A stretch of 64,000 nt of DNA, from positions 593,570,161 to 593,634,160 of the forward strand of contig CM053026.1 in assembly GCA_028564925.1 (NCBI GenBank), read 5' to 3'. Each line of letters begins with the position of its first letter. Position 1 is the first letter of the stretch. The DNA is from Lithobates sylvaticus. Lineage: Eukaryota; Chordata; Amphibia; Anura; Ranidae. Under the pieces are notes generated by a model. That model searched no databases, was not told where the DNA came from, and worked only from the letters and a program-made list of their open reading frames with translations. Both the position numbers and the translations under genes were made by a program. Of this stretch, positions 31,702 through 43,764 are shown in pieces.

Positions 31702-32560
31702 TAAACTCTCAAATAAGAAAAACAAAGCAAAAGTAAGGTTACCTAGAGACAACAATTAGGTTTAATGCTTCAACTGAAGAAAGAAGCGCGTGATCGATTG
31801 CCCCAGATTATGGCTCCACTCTTTCATCATGTAAATCCACTCCCAAATATAAATATTATAGAATCATACAGAAGTATTCTGCTTCTCCTCATCAGACAAA
31901 AAATGTATTTTCCTCCATAGTTACACTTATCTTCGTTTCTTAAAAACACCCCCAGCTAAAGGCTTCAGGACAACCCATGAGAAACATCTCACGTTACTGG
32001 AAGGGTCAGATACACTTTACCAGCCCCATTTGATCAACACATCATTCTGAATAAAAGGTTTACAAAGCTTTTAGCTGAATTTTAACAAATGGCAAAGTAC
32101 TGAGCTAACTAAGCAGGATATAAGGGAAATGTACATTTGTGTAATCTCTCCATATATACACGTCAATGGCTTATACAATACAGTATGACACCAAGCATCC
32201 CCTTGGAGATGGAGCCATCCAGTGGGGACTCATCAGAACAGGTTAGATTGTTCTGTTCCACGAAGGGTCTTGTGAAATGATTTCAATGGCACTTCACATT
32301 GCTGGCTGGAGGAGCAGGTGGAGGAAATTCACTGCCTTTAGCTTATCATTATCAGAAAACCAATGTCTGGGACAGTGGCTGACAGGAGGTGTATAAATGA
32401 GATGTAACAATTTTTTTCTGTTATTGAAAGGTAAAAATGTACCTCTACACTGAGCCAAACTGTCAGACAATGCAAACATCTTCAATGGAATCATGCAACA
32501 ATCTGACTGCAAAGATAGTAACCAGCAGATAAGCGCCATTTACTGGAATGCTCATCGGAT
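31702..32560. other. unassigned sequence
   Basis: No repeat family or exon is recognised. It is possibly ancestral intronic or intergenic DNA. Confidence 0.4.
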
Positions 32561-32895
32561 GACATAAAAAGTTCTAAGGGCTCTTTCAGACAGATAGTAA
32601 TGCTTACCACCCATTGAAAAGCGATCTGCACTGCTTCACAGAAGGCAGTATAGAAGTGCCTGGCAGGCATTCAGGAGTGCATCCGGACGCCTGTTTTTTT
32701 TTTTTTTTTTAAACCTAATTACTGAAAGGCAATTTCATGTTGCAGGACTGCATGGTTTTGGTGTGGCCCCATTGATCTCAAAAGGGTGAATCTGAAAGGC
32801 GGTGCCTCTCGTCAAACTCTTCAATCTGAATTCAAACCTTCTGTTTTCACCTGGTGACCTGGCCAGTAACAAACCTCTTGTATTAGTGAGACATA

Positions 32896-33105
32896 GGAAT
32901 GAGCTCAGGCATGTTCGCATCCGCACATGCAGAGCCCGCCAAGAAGAAGTCGGCACTGCGGAGTGCTTATCACAAGCAGTGAGGCATTTTCCCGATCCGC
33001 GGCTGCAGAGATCGGGAAATGTCTCACTGACTGATTAGCGTTGTGCAGTGCCGACTTCCTGGCGGTCTCTGCATGTGTGGTTGCGAACATGCCTGAGCTC
33101 ATCCT
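32896..33105. mobile_element. Z-family hairpin MITE, copy 2
   Basis: A near-complete palindrome with ends GGAATGAGCTCAGGCATG and CATGCCTGAGCTCATCC, TA at 32894-32895 and 33106-33107. It is similar to 11350-11543. Confidence 0.75.
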
Positions 33106-33110
33106 TAGTA

Positions 33111-33700
33111 GGGGTGCAACGGATCAAAAAAAAAAAAAACTCACAGATCGGATCGTTCCTTGGATCGTATAATTTTTCGGATCAGCAAAAAAAAAAGACA
33201 AATCTTGTAACACCCACCGGAGTTTTCGATTTCACGGTTATTTTCAACACAAAAAACTGAGCTTATATGCTTAAATACAGTATTTGTAAATCAGATGGAC
33301 TGTTTAGATGTTACATTTTAAAAGCAGCAGCAAACCTGCTGACCTTACAAATTTGTGTACTCGGATTTACGAATACTGTATTTAAGCATATAAGCTCCGT
33401 TTTGTGTTGAAAATAACTGTAAAATCTAAAACTTCGGTGGGTGTAACAAGATGTCCGCTTGCCCCCTTCTCACTCTATCATTACTGTGCAGAAGTGTGGG
33501 GTGTAGCAAGATGGCGGCGATGAAACGTCACTTCCTGACGAGACAGTGGCCGCCGCCGGGTGTACCAAAATGGCCAGTGCTCCGGAGCTAGGCCGAAGCC
33601 GCGGCCTTTTCTATGGCCGAGGCAGCGGAGCGCTCCGTAGATCACGCGGCGTGCCGATCCGAACAGGTTGACCCGTTCAGATCACAGATCGGTGACAACT
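33111..33700. mobile_element. GGGGTGCAACGGATC element, partial
   Basis: It starts GGGGTGCAACGGATC directly beside the Z element and has AACTCACAGATCGGATCG, also found at 63682-63715. Two inverted segments around 33255-33290 and 33355-33400 (ATACAGTATTTGTAAAT / ATTTACGAATACTGTAT) give a central fold. No matching right terminus was found. Confidence 0.5.
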
Positions 33701-34159
33701 CTGGATGAATGAGAACAGGAGGCACAGCAGCATTGTCAGTCTGGGGGGAGGGGAGTGGTAAATGTATGAACAAATATAAATCCACCAAACAAATTGAAGC
33801 CAAACTACAGCTCACACTTTATAATCAGTTAGTTTTTTCCCTTTTGGGATAAAGGTTTTGCATTAATAAATAAAAGCGGATTAAAATCACCCCTGTCAGT
33901 GTTTGTCTCATCCATGTAAACCGATACATTCTGCGGGAGAGCTTGTGCTTTTGAAAAACAACAATTGCTGACTGGATCACCAGATGAAAACAGACAAAAA
34001 AAAACTAATATAGCCATTGCATCTAGGAATTGGTAAGCTGCAACAAATTTTTGCTTTTTGGTTTAACCCTCGCTGCAGTAAAAACAGCAGTGTTAGGAAA
34101 TTGAAAGGCACCCAGTGGTGCAAACAGTGAAGTAGTTCCCAGTGCTTTAGCCAACGCTG
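33701..34159. other. unassigned sequence
   Basis: Nothing recognised. Confidence 0.35.
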
Positions 34160-34830
34160 TATCCTGGCCTAGGCCGACAAGGCCCAGGCCTAGGGCAGCA
34201 CGGAAAGAGTCCCCGTCGGCAGTGTAGCGCCAGTCTTATGGGGTATAGTGGGCTGAGAGGCAAATTAGTCTAGCGCCCCCCATAAAGCAGCCGCACTGCT
34301 TCCAGTATGTGGGCGGATAGCATTTCGCAACTGTGGGTGGGTGGGGGGGGGGGGGGGTGTGCCGCTTCCAATTTTGACTGTCCTATCATCCTGGACCACA
34401 AACCTTCCTCACTGTGCTATGTTCTCTGCTGCACCATTGGCATGGTAATATCTTCTTAGTCCTCCCAATAAAATTATTAGAAATTTGTGCTTAAAATTGA
34501 ACTATAGGCACAACTTTTGTTAAGAGTAAGGGAGGGTTATAGCCCCTGTCAGTTTATTTTTACCATCCCTGTCCCATTGCAGAGATTTCCCTTCACTTCC
34601 TGCCCCATATCCAAACAGGAAGTGAGAGGAAACATATGCAAATTAAGGAAATCAATTGCCCCCCCCCCCCCAGGCCCTCAGAACTAGTGTCCCCACTCGA
34701 AAATTTCAGGGCATGTCTTTAAGAACAAGGGGTGTGGCCTTGACAGGAAGCGGCGAGTCATAGTTAAATTAGGGGGTACATGCGTTTAGTCAGGCCTAGG
34801 GCAGCACAAAACCTAAATACACTACTGGCT
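34160..34830. mobile_element. repeat with a nested Y copy
   Basis: TCCTGGCCTAGGCC / GGCCTAGGGCAGCAC sequence at 34165-34205 recurs at 34790-34810. Between them lies a minus-strand Y fragment (34495-34715; GGGACACTAGTTCTGAGGGC read in reverse). The outer family is unassigned. Confidence 0.45.
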
Positions 34831-36455
34831 TTAGCCCAGACTGCCTTTACAGACAAAGTGAGTGTTTAGAGACAGGGTAACAATCTGGGGCTGTGCCACG
34901 GCTCTGGACCTGGAAAGCGCTTTGGGGCCAAATTAAAAACAGTAAATTCAGGTCTGGAAACCAACACAATGCAGAGCCCAGTAACAAAAAGGTCCAGCAG
35001 GGCAAGGCCTCCAAAGCTAAGCTGAGGTAGCGCCGAACCAGATACTGTAGATGCTACTGAATATGTTAACCAGCTCAAGCCGCAGCGTCAGCAAAGTCAC
35101 AGAGAAAAAGTTCTATAAAGCAAAGAAGGCTGGCAAAAAAAAAAATAGACTTTTTCAGCAGAGATGAAAGTAATGTATCCAACTTCCCAGGACACTAGCA
35201 AAAAACTGAAGCGTGTTGGGTAGGTGGACACTAATGAGAGGCACTGATGAGGGAGTGGGTGCATCTGCCCAAAAGGATTTGGTCAGAATCCATACAGTAG
35301 ACAAACAAGATAAGTGTCAAGTGACAAGTTTCCACCTGTGTCATAGGTGGAGACCTTTAGTTCTCCCATATAGAGGAGTGTATGGCTCCCATGGTTCAGA
35401 GAAGCAGGATCTCCCAGTCTATGGATAGTGTAGGACCCACTAATCATGGGGTACTTCGTTGCAGTAAGTGGGCTTAAGCACCATACAGCAATATGGTGTG
35501 ACCAAATCCCCATATCTTTTGATAATGTTTTTTGAAAATGTCTAGGTGTTTTAAATAGCCTTGCAGGAAGTAAATGTCTTTTTTGCATGTGTGCGATGTA
35601 ATATTTTGTTCTACTGATGATACAGGCAAGCTGTCCTTTTGCATAGCATGCCTGTATCTTCAGTGGAACGATGGCAATGCATAAACTGACCACGCTAGCA
35701 TGGATTGACTGCAGTTTACTTGTAGGAGAAGCAGCGCAGGCTGGAACAACCAGGTAATCTAGAACTTTTGCAGGCAGAAATATACTGAAAAGGCAGACTC
35801 CTGCCCTTCAGGTGAAAGCATTTGGGCGGCTGCGCTGCCGCCCAATTGCTCACACGTATCCCTGGTATCGGTGCGCAACCCCTCCATGCTTTCTGAGCTC
35901 TGCGTGCCCATCTGCAGGCGCCGGCAGCTGGGGGGAGAAGGAGGAGAACACATCTGCTTTCCTCGCCCTCCTTCTTTGACCAAGAAATCGATGTCTATGA
36001 CGTTACTCAGTATCCCAAGCTAGCTTAGCCGCAAAGGGATGTTTTGCAATGTGATCTGAAACCTCCGCCAGATGAAAAAATGGCCATGAAGACTCTATGA
36101 AAAACTTTGAAAACGCGTTACCTTCCTATCGGTTTACAAAGGCCAGCAGTATAAGGGTTAAGTAATAGTTAACGTTGATTGGGAGAGTTTAGTTCCCCTT
36201 TAAGGCATTGTCAGGGGAAGTACTGTAATTTCAGTCAGTGGTAATTAATACCTGGAAGTGTTCAACTTAAATATTACTTAGCATGTGTGGGGGATGACCA
36301 GACAGCGAATGTTCAGTCAGAAAGGACACCACTGTATTGTTTGAGGGGGCTCTAAGTGCCCATTTTCATCAGATGCGTGTTATGCTCTATAGAACGCATG
36401 CTCCTTGGTGTGCAGTGTGTGTGGGCAGTGCGATGCACTACTTCTTCACTTTAAC
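34831..36455. other. unassigned sequence
   Basis: A long stretch without recognised repeats. Open frames at 35213-35428 and 35283-35693 oppose each other and show no domain. Confidence 0.4.
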
Positions 36456-36459
36456 CTGT

Positions 36460-37000
36460 TTCCGCTGGCTGTATGCAAATATGTGGTGGCTGGCTGGCTT
36501 TTAACTGAGAGCCTTCGCACATATGCACCCATGGGGAAGGGCTTTCGATGCTGAGAGCACACTCACTGCATGCTCCCAGCAGAGTGACCATGCTATCATG
36601 GACAGCTGCCGATCATAGTTTTTGATCAGAAAGACAGGCATTCAGATGCTCTTAATCAGTTCTCACCCCACCTACAGTCAAATGATAGGCAGGCGGGCTC
36701 GCTCTAGATCCGGGTGGACGTCACAGGGCACGATCTGTCACCCGCTGTGTCCGGTGTTCTGGCCTGCTGCCGGTACCATGTGATCTCTGTGACCAATCAC
36801 AGCAGATTACATGAAAATTGTACACAAAAAATGTCTTCCATTCATTGTGTACTATTTTCACGTGATCTGCTGTGATTGGTCACAGTGATCACATCGTACA
36901 GACAGGGCCATGCACAGCCCATCTGTACCATATGATTAGCTGTGGCCAATCACAGCTGATCACAACAGTAAACCCCGATATTCACTGTTATAAGCAATTA
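36460..37000. mobile_element. A-related repeat with a strong hairpin
   Basis: It starts TTTAACCTGTTTCCGCTGGC and carries GTGATTGGTCACAG / CTGTGACCAATCAC blocks. Segments 36779-36824 and 36856-36902 are inverted copies (about 46 bp) around a 31-bp loop. The style is like 56236-56770. It is non-coding. Confidence 0.5.
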
Positions 37001-39014
37001 TAGTGTGATATACATACATACGGTACATATACACACACACTTTTTTGTATTATTATAATGATAAAACCTGGGATTTTTTATGGCTCAAACTTTCAGACTG
37101 GGGGGGGGGGGGGGGTCTTTTTCTGTTTGAATTTTCTAAGCATTTCAAAACAGCAGGACATGTGTCAGACAGGAAACTGTGATAACAACAAAAGTATACC
37201 AATAAGCACATATTAAAAGCCATTTGATATTCCGACTCATTTCTGGATTGGTGGCTATAGGCAAGGAAAAAAAAAAAGTTTAGTTACATCACTTTTGATA
37301 AATAAGTCCCTGAATACTAATCAAACAGTATTTAATTTTTTCTGGAAACTCCCTTTAAAAAACAGAAACATTCTATCAATACCTATCGATGATTGCAAGC
37401 TACTATTCAATAAACAAGAGGTCTTTCCAGAACCTGTAGTACCGGGACAAAATGCCTTATTGTTTCCATGTGGCAAGTTCAGTCCATTGATTTCACCCCC
37501 CCCCCCCCCCACCATTGACAGTAATTTGGTAATTATAGGTAAAACTTTAAAAGCTAGAATAGAGACCTATACATCAGAAATAACATGTACATTATGACAT
37601 AAGTGAGATCACTATGTAAATTTCACAGTGTTCTGCGCTGTTTGCATTTAACGAGAGGAAACGCTTCAGTATGCTGGCGGTCATCAGGTTGTTTACTTTA
37701 AACAAAGTTCAGCAATAACATCATATTGAAATCTGAAAGTCAAATCTTGCTGAACAGTCTTCATTTCCATATGCATATATCCCATCACAGTAGGAGGGCG
37801 CCCCCATGTGATGCTTCCAGGATTATACCCAAACTGAAGTACAGCACAAAATGCATGCATAGGACAGCAGGCAGAAAATGCAGTACAGAGCACCACAAAA
37901 TATAATAAAATGTATACATGAGTGACAATGTATAAAAATGAAAACTCAAAAGTGAAAAGCGTTTTTTTGTTTTTTTCTCCAGGTAGATAGATACTAGTAT
38001 AGTGAATTGGTCCCCTCTCACTACACACTATGGAGCAAATCCAAAATGTCATCATAAAATCCCATTTGTAGTTTATACAACCTGGTGTGAAAAGCACCAT
38101 TATGCCTAAATGGTTAACTCCATTCATGACCAGAAGTCATTGATACATACATACACAGACTAAATTTAGCAGCTTTGATACGTGTCAGTTAAAGAATAAG
38201 GTTTTCTTTTTTTTTTTTTTTCAAAGATGACTTCAATGAAAATGCTAATATATGCCTATTAAAATGACACTTCTGCAAATAAACAAAAAACACTCTTGCT
38301 CTATTGTCCCCAGGTAAAAAAAAAAAAACCTTCAACAAAGCATGAAAACGCATTTCAAGGCATAAAAAAAAAAAAATGCACTGTAACAATAAACCAAAAA
38401 AGCATGCGGAAGATGAAGCACGGGTGTAAATCTAGCCTAACATGTTTAAAAATAAATAAATAAATAACCCATGGCTTATTTGTTACACATTTACTAATTT
38501 AAAACAGACCCTTCTGTGCATAAAAACACAAGGAATCGCCATCCCAAACTGACCCAAAGCCATGCTTATATATGAGAAATGAGTGAGAGAAGGCCTGATC
38601 GATTATCATGTTTTTATAGTTACCCATTCCTTATCTTCAGTTTCTGAACATGGACTGACTCATTCTCAGGAGTTGTTACTTTGAACCACCACCTAACCTG
38701 ATCGACCGGCCTCTCCTCATACTTCTACCAGTGATACGCAGTCAGAGAACAGGGCTTGTCATCCATGTGTCATCGCTAGGATACTTTACCTGCTTTGCTT
38801 TCTATGTGGGCTGCAGCTCCTGGACATCATAAATATATGGTGGATGTCAGTGGGAGTAAACTCTCTTTCTTAAAATGTCAGTGAAATGCACTGGGCTGAG
38901 ATTTCAAAATACAAGCTGAAAAAAATTGCTATTAGCAATCTACCCAAAAATATGAAATGTTGCAGATTATTCAAATCACCCAAAAAAAAAAAAAAAAAAA
39001 ACCCCACGCTTTTA
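37001..39014. other. unassigned sequence with homopolymer runs
   Basis: G- and C-runs lie near 37100 and 37496, and A-runs near 38980. The minus frame at 37693-38127 (144 codons) is hydrophobic, lacks known motifs and is probably chance. No splice-flanked exon stood out. Confidence 0.4.
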
Positions 39015-39382
39015 GAGCCCTTTCACACTGCCAGCACCCGGGCGTCGGCGGTAAATCCCCGCTACTTTTAGCGGCTATATACCGTCGTTTTGCAGAGCTT
39101 TTCAGGCGCAAGCGGGGAGCGCATTTAATCTCTGCTAGCAGCCAAGTAAAGGGTTAAAAGCACCTGCAAAATCGCTGCTGCCCATTGATTTCACAGGGCA
39201 GGGGTGCTTTAGGAGCGGTGTATACACCGCTCCTAAAGCGCCTCAAAGAAGCTGCTTGCAGGACTTTTTTTGACGTCCTGCCAGCACTCGGGCTTTCACA
39301 CTGGGATTGCAGATGAGGCTTTTTTCAGGCGCTTTTTTTAGCGCTAAAGTGCCTGAAAAATGCCTCCTGTGTGAAAGGGGTA
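39015..39382. mobile_element. H-family MITE, copy 7
   Basis: Ends GAGCCCTTTCACAC and GTGTGAAAGGGGTA after TTA. The CCGCTCCTAAAGCGCC region resembles other H copies. Confidence 0.75.
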
Positions 39383-39759
39383 TCATTATAAATACAAACT
39401 TAAAAAATGGTTGTTGGAATACAGAAACACAATGCATAGAAATGTCTGAGATGTGGACCATCTTTTGTCTGTTCTAAGGTAGCCATACCCTGCTCAATTT
39501 TCTCTCAGCCTATAGTATGAAAAATCAATAAATTCCCTCATCCACACTCCACTGTCGGCTACAGTATTCAGGTAGACACCACACCCATGACTACCTGAAT
39601 ATCCAAATAATAACTGCATCATTGCCTAGTCAGCACATCATTTTCTACCTGGTTTAGCTCAAATTGACTTTTATTGAGCTGCTTGCAAGGCCAATCACGT
39701 CCCGAGTTTTGTCCAAATCACCAGGAATTGTCCTTTTATACCACATTACATCCATAGTT

Positions 39760-39900
39760 AGGCCGGCCATACACAGAGCAAATGTCTTTCCTGCAACCAT
39801 GGGTTGCAGGAAAGATATTTGCTCAATTCCTCCCATCAACACAGACAGTGTTAACGCGGGAATTCCTCCTGCCAGGCCATTGTCTTCCCTACTGGAAGAA
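39760..39900. mobile_element. MITE fragment (GGCCGGCCATACAC)
   Basis: A TTAGGCCGGCCATACAC end is followed by a perfect short hairpin (CTTTCCTGCAACC / GGTTGCAGGAAAG, 39787-39814). The other end was not located. Confidence 0.5.
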
Positions 39901-40310
39901 GACAGAGATTATCGCCAGCGGCTATAGCAGCCACTAGAAATATTTGCAAGAAAATATGGCTGGTTGTACCCAAGTTGATTGATTTACATGCCCGAGGTCC
40001 AACCGCTATTCTGTGTTCAGTGTGGCAGCACTTTATGCAAGTATTTTTTTTATTAGTCCTATGTTTCCATTGCACTTTATATGAACTGCTCGAATACACT
40101 CAAGGTCCAGCCGCCATTCCCCATTTGGTGGTATCTGATGTAAGTTGTTACTTGCCTACCTATGCCCAAGCAACCTGTTCATATTTGTTTTATATTTTTT
40201 AACTTGCGATTTATAACAAATTCTAAACTATGAGTATTTTTTCTCTGGCGTTGGCGATCCTCCTGCCTTTGGTTGGATGAGAGTAAGCAGTTCCTCTGAT
40301 GGCCCTTTAA

Positions 40311-40465
40311 CCACTTCAGCTCTGGAAGGTTTTACCCACTTTCTGACCAGGCCATTTTTTGCGATACGGCACTGCATTGCTTTCACTGATAATTGTGTGG
40401 TCGTGCGACGCTGTACCCAAAGAAAAGTGATGTCTTTTTTTTCCCCCCACAATCAGAGCTTTTAG
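40311..40465 (-). mobile_element. A-family TTAA fragment, copy 4
   Basis: Starts CCACTTCAGCTCTGG after TTAA (40307-40310) and reads the A-family right end in reverse (CACTGCATTGCTTTCACTG, ATAATTGTGTGGTCGTGCG). It is cut off near a palindromic MITE. Confidence 0.8.
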
Positions 40466-40511
40466 TTCATTTTTGCTCACTTGTATTGAGCCCAATACAT
40501 TCTTCCAAAAC

Positions 40512-40690
40512 ACCTTGCTCAGTAGGCTCTGAGAGATACATTGGGGTTGATTTACTGGGGAGTGCAAAACCAATCAGCTTCCAGGTTTATTGTGTCAGAA
40601 GTTGTTTGGCTACCATGCACAGCTGCACCAGATTTTGCACTCTCCAGTAAATCAACCCCAATGCATCTCTGAGAGCCTACTGAGCAAGGT
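40512..40690. mobile_element. palindromic MITE (CCTTGCTCAGTAGGC)
   Basis: Arms of about 57 bp: CCTTGCTCAGTAGGCTCTGA (40512) against TCAGAGAGCC-type sequence ending GAGCAAGG (40688), each containing TTGGGGTTGATTTACTGG or its reverse. Opposing open frames share a mirrored peptide (IGVDLL) because of this symmetry. Confidence 0.75.
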
Positions 40691-40697
40691 TTATTAA

Positions 40698-41215
40698 AGG
40701 GTAACTCCACTTTCGTGGTCATATTGTAATTGAATGTTATTAAAAATGACCTTTCCTTTTCAATCTGCAGCTCTGTAATTTTCTGAAAATGCAATGCAAT
40801 GCAATATGGCTACCTGGAGGTGTTCTGTACACAAAATGTGTACTGACCACCCCCAGAAACATTTTCTGCTTGTGTGATTGGATCACTGATTTTCCCAGAA
40901 GTGTCTGCCTAAGACAGAAGTCAGATTTCAAGCATCACCTGGAAGAAAAATTAAATTTTTGGTGAGACACTCCGAATAGGAACAAGTCTAAAGGGATGCA
41001 GGCCCAGCAGATTTCCTCATTAGTGCTCTGCAGCTGCACAGCTGATTGACAATTATGAAACCCCTCAGCACAGAGGAACAAAACAGAGATTTTAGATTTT
41101 CAGAATAACAAAAAAAGGTAGGAATCAGCAACAAAGGTTGTTATAATCCTTGCAAAGTACATAGATCACCCATAGGGGAATGTTTCTTTTCTCCCAACAA
41201 AAGTGGAGTAACACT
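40698..41215 (+). mobile_element. X-family TTAA element, copy 1
   Basis: Inverted ends AGGGTAACTCCACTTT and AAAGTGGAGTAACACT are flanked by TTAA (40694-40697 and 41216-41219). The body contains CAATATGGCTACCTGGAGG and ACGTCTAAAGGGATGCAGG-type sequence shared with the other X copies. The right-hand TTAA is also the left-hand TTAA of the following A element. Confidence 0.85.
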
Positions 41216-41219
41216 TTAA

Positions 41220-42149
41220 CCACTTAAGGACCGCCTCACGCCGATATACGAATGGCACAAGCACGTACCTGTACGTGGCTCTTTAAGTTCCCAGCCATGG
41301 GTCGCCGGCGCGCTCGCAACTCGGTCCTGAGCTCCGTGACCGTGGCCGCGGGACCAGCGGACCCGATCGCCGCTGGTGTCCTGCGATCAGGTCACAGAGC
41401 TGAAGAACGAGGAGAGGTCTGTGTAAACAAACCTCTCCCCGTGCTTCCTACTGAGCCTGTCACTGATCGTCTGTTCCCTGTTATAGGGAAAGACGATCAG
41501 TGACGTCAGACGCCAAGCCACGACCCCCTACAGTTAAAAACACACACACATACACACACTTAAACACTAGGGGGCGGGGAGGGCGGTTAACTCCTTCACT
41601 CCTAGCATTTAAATAGCACTGATTGCTGTATAAGTGACAATGGTCCCAAAAATGTCCGATGTGTCCGCCATAATGTCGCAGTCACAATAAAAAAAAAAAA
41701 ATTAAAAAAAAAAAATACTAATAAAAAAAATGCTATAAAACTATTCCCTATTTTGTAAACGCTATAACTTTTGCGCAAACCAATCAATAAATCGCTAATT
41801 GCTATTTTTTTTTACCAAAAATATGTAGAAAAATACAGATCGGCCTAAACTGAGGAAAAAAAAATGTTTTTTTTTATACATTTTTTGGGGATATTTATTA
41901 TAGCAAAAAGTAAAAAAATATTGAATTTTTTTTCAAAATTGTCGCTCTATTTTTGTTTATAGCGCAAAAAATAAAAATCGCAGAGGTGATCAAATACCAC
42001 CAAAAGAAAGCTATTTGTGGGAGAAAAAAAAAAAAAGGACGCCAATTTTGTTTGGGAGCCACGTCGCACGACCGCGCAATTGTCAGTTAAAGCGACGCAG
42101 TGCCGAATCGCAAAAAGGGGCCTGGTCCTTTGGTCCGGGGCTTAAGTGG
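41220..42149 (+). mobile_element. A-family TTAA element, copy 5 (complete)
   Basis: Starts CCACTTAAGGACCGCC after TTAA 41216-41219 and ends GGGGCTTAAGTGG before TTAA 42150-42153. At 930 bp it is complete and a good reference copy. GATCGTCTG...GACGATCAG and the GC-rich left part fold into hairpins. It has no transposase. Confidence 0.88.
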
Positions 42150-42153
42150 TTAA

Positions 42154-42779
42154 ATGTGTCACCTTGTATGGGACCTAAATGCTCTGTTCAGTTCCATCGA
42201 AGCCTGCGGCACTCATAAACTTCCTTTTTTCAATAAGAAACTGATCACTCGAGTGAATTATTACCAAATAGTCGGGTTAAAGAATGTCCAGATGGCCTTG
42301 AAGTGGAGATAACGCTCTATATTTTGATTATGGATAGCAGACACAGAGGTAGTTAGGAGAAATACAATAAGGAGTCCATGTCAATGTACACTTAAAAAGT
42401 AAAAAAAAAAGTAAAAAAAATTAATAAAAAGTGTTTTACTGCATTATAGAATATTAACCAAACTGTGTATTACCCTTTGATTTGCAGCAAATAAGGACCC
42501 TTGAAGCCTACGATACAAGAAAAAACAAAAATACAACTTTTACATCCTGTCTGGTTTAATAAAACCCATCTTTCATCTTTTCACATGCTGGATTCAAGAA
42601 GAAATTGCAAAAAAAAATAAAAAATGGGCGATAGCAAAGTTCTGAGTAACAAATGATTTCAATCTAGTAAATACTGGATCTGTGCTAATGGCAGGAAATG
42701 CATCCAACATATCCTAATCACTCCATTATGGGGCAAACCCACACTACCCCATTTGAATGATATCCAGGACCCATCATTC
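42154..42779. other. unassigned sequence
   Basis: Nothing recognised. The start of the L1 below could lie anywhere in 42560-42850. Confidence 0.35.
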
Positions 42780-43764
42780 TGGGCTGGGGATAGCCACCCT
42801 AAAACACGTTATAAAAGACGGGAAACTTATGCCCTTCACGGAACTGAGTCGAACATTTGGTGACCGCGGCTCAGTGTGCTGTGTGTGGGCCATATGGAGG
42901 AGGTGGTGGATGGTCGGAAGCTCCGGTGCTTGGAGTCTTACGCCTGAGCGAAGCAGGAGTGTGCTGGCGGGCTGAGCGACATCACATTGCGCTCCAACTC
43001 GGAGGGAGCAAAGCAAAGGCACAAGCCAAGCCGAAAGAGACCTGAAGGCGGCTCGGAAGCAGCAAGGACCTCCAGCGGGAGAACGGAGAGGGCTCAGGAA
43101 AGCCCGGAAGTGACTGGAAGGGACTCAAGCTCGGGCCGCTAGACCCAAAGTGGAGGTGAGAGCCGGACATCCCTGTCATTAGGAAGACACTGAGGGCTAA
43201 GACCGAAGGACCAGGAAAAACAAAAAGGGCTCATAGAGCTTAAATTAATGAAGTCACGCACAAAGAGGACTTGAACAGTTAAGGAGGAATACAATAGCAA
43301 CAGCCAATAACTCAAAAGTCTAAAATAAAAACACAGAGGAACCCTGGGGCATCGGCTGGAGACTCTTAAGTGGGAAAAAAAAAATCCTGTCTGTCTGACC
43401 CTCATCTCTCCTTATTGGCGAGTTATTAATTCTACAATAATTTTTTTTATTTTTTCGTACAAACATTCAAGTACAAATTTTGGAATTGCCACCTGCCTTT
43501 TTCACCACTGCATCTTGGTCTATATTTAAACAAGACTGTATAAAAAACGGGAGCAGAGAATTGTCCTGCAGTAAGCAGGGCGTCCCAGCAGAGAAGAAAA
43601 AATGTACGAGAGAAGGGGAAAACAGAACTCTGAAAACGTGCAAGGTGTCAGACACTGGATATACAATAGGTGGTGAACTAAAAAGCACCTATAAAAAGAG
43701 ACAATAAAAAGGAACTAGACAAAGATAAAAAGGTGTGTTGGCTGAAGGAAATAAAAATCTCCTC

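Noticed and set aside
37693-38127. 144-codon minus-strand open frame
   Set aside because: AT-rich, Cys/Tyr/Phe-rich with no motif, no splice signals and an overlapping second open frame.
40393-40794. Opposing open frames sharing the peptide IGVDLL, considered as a paralogous gene pair
   Set aside because: Both are produced by the arms of one palindromic MITE.
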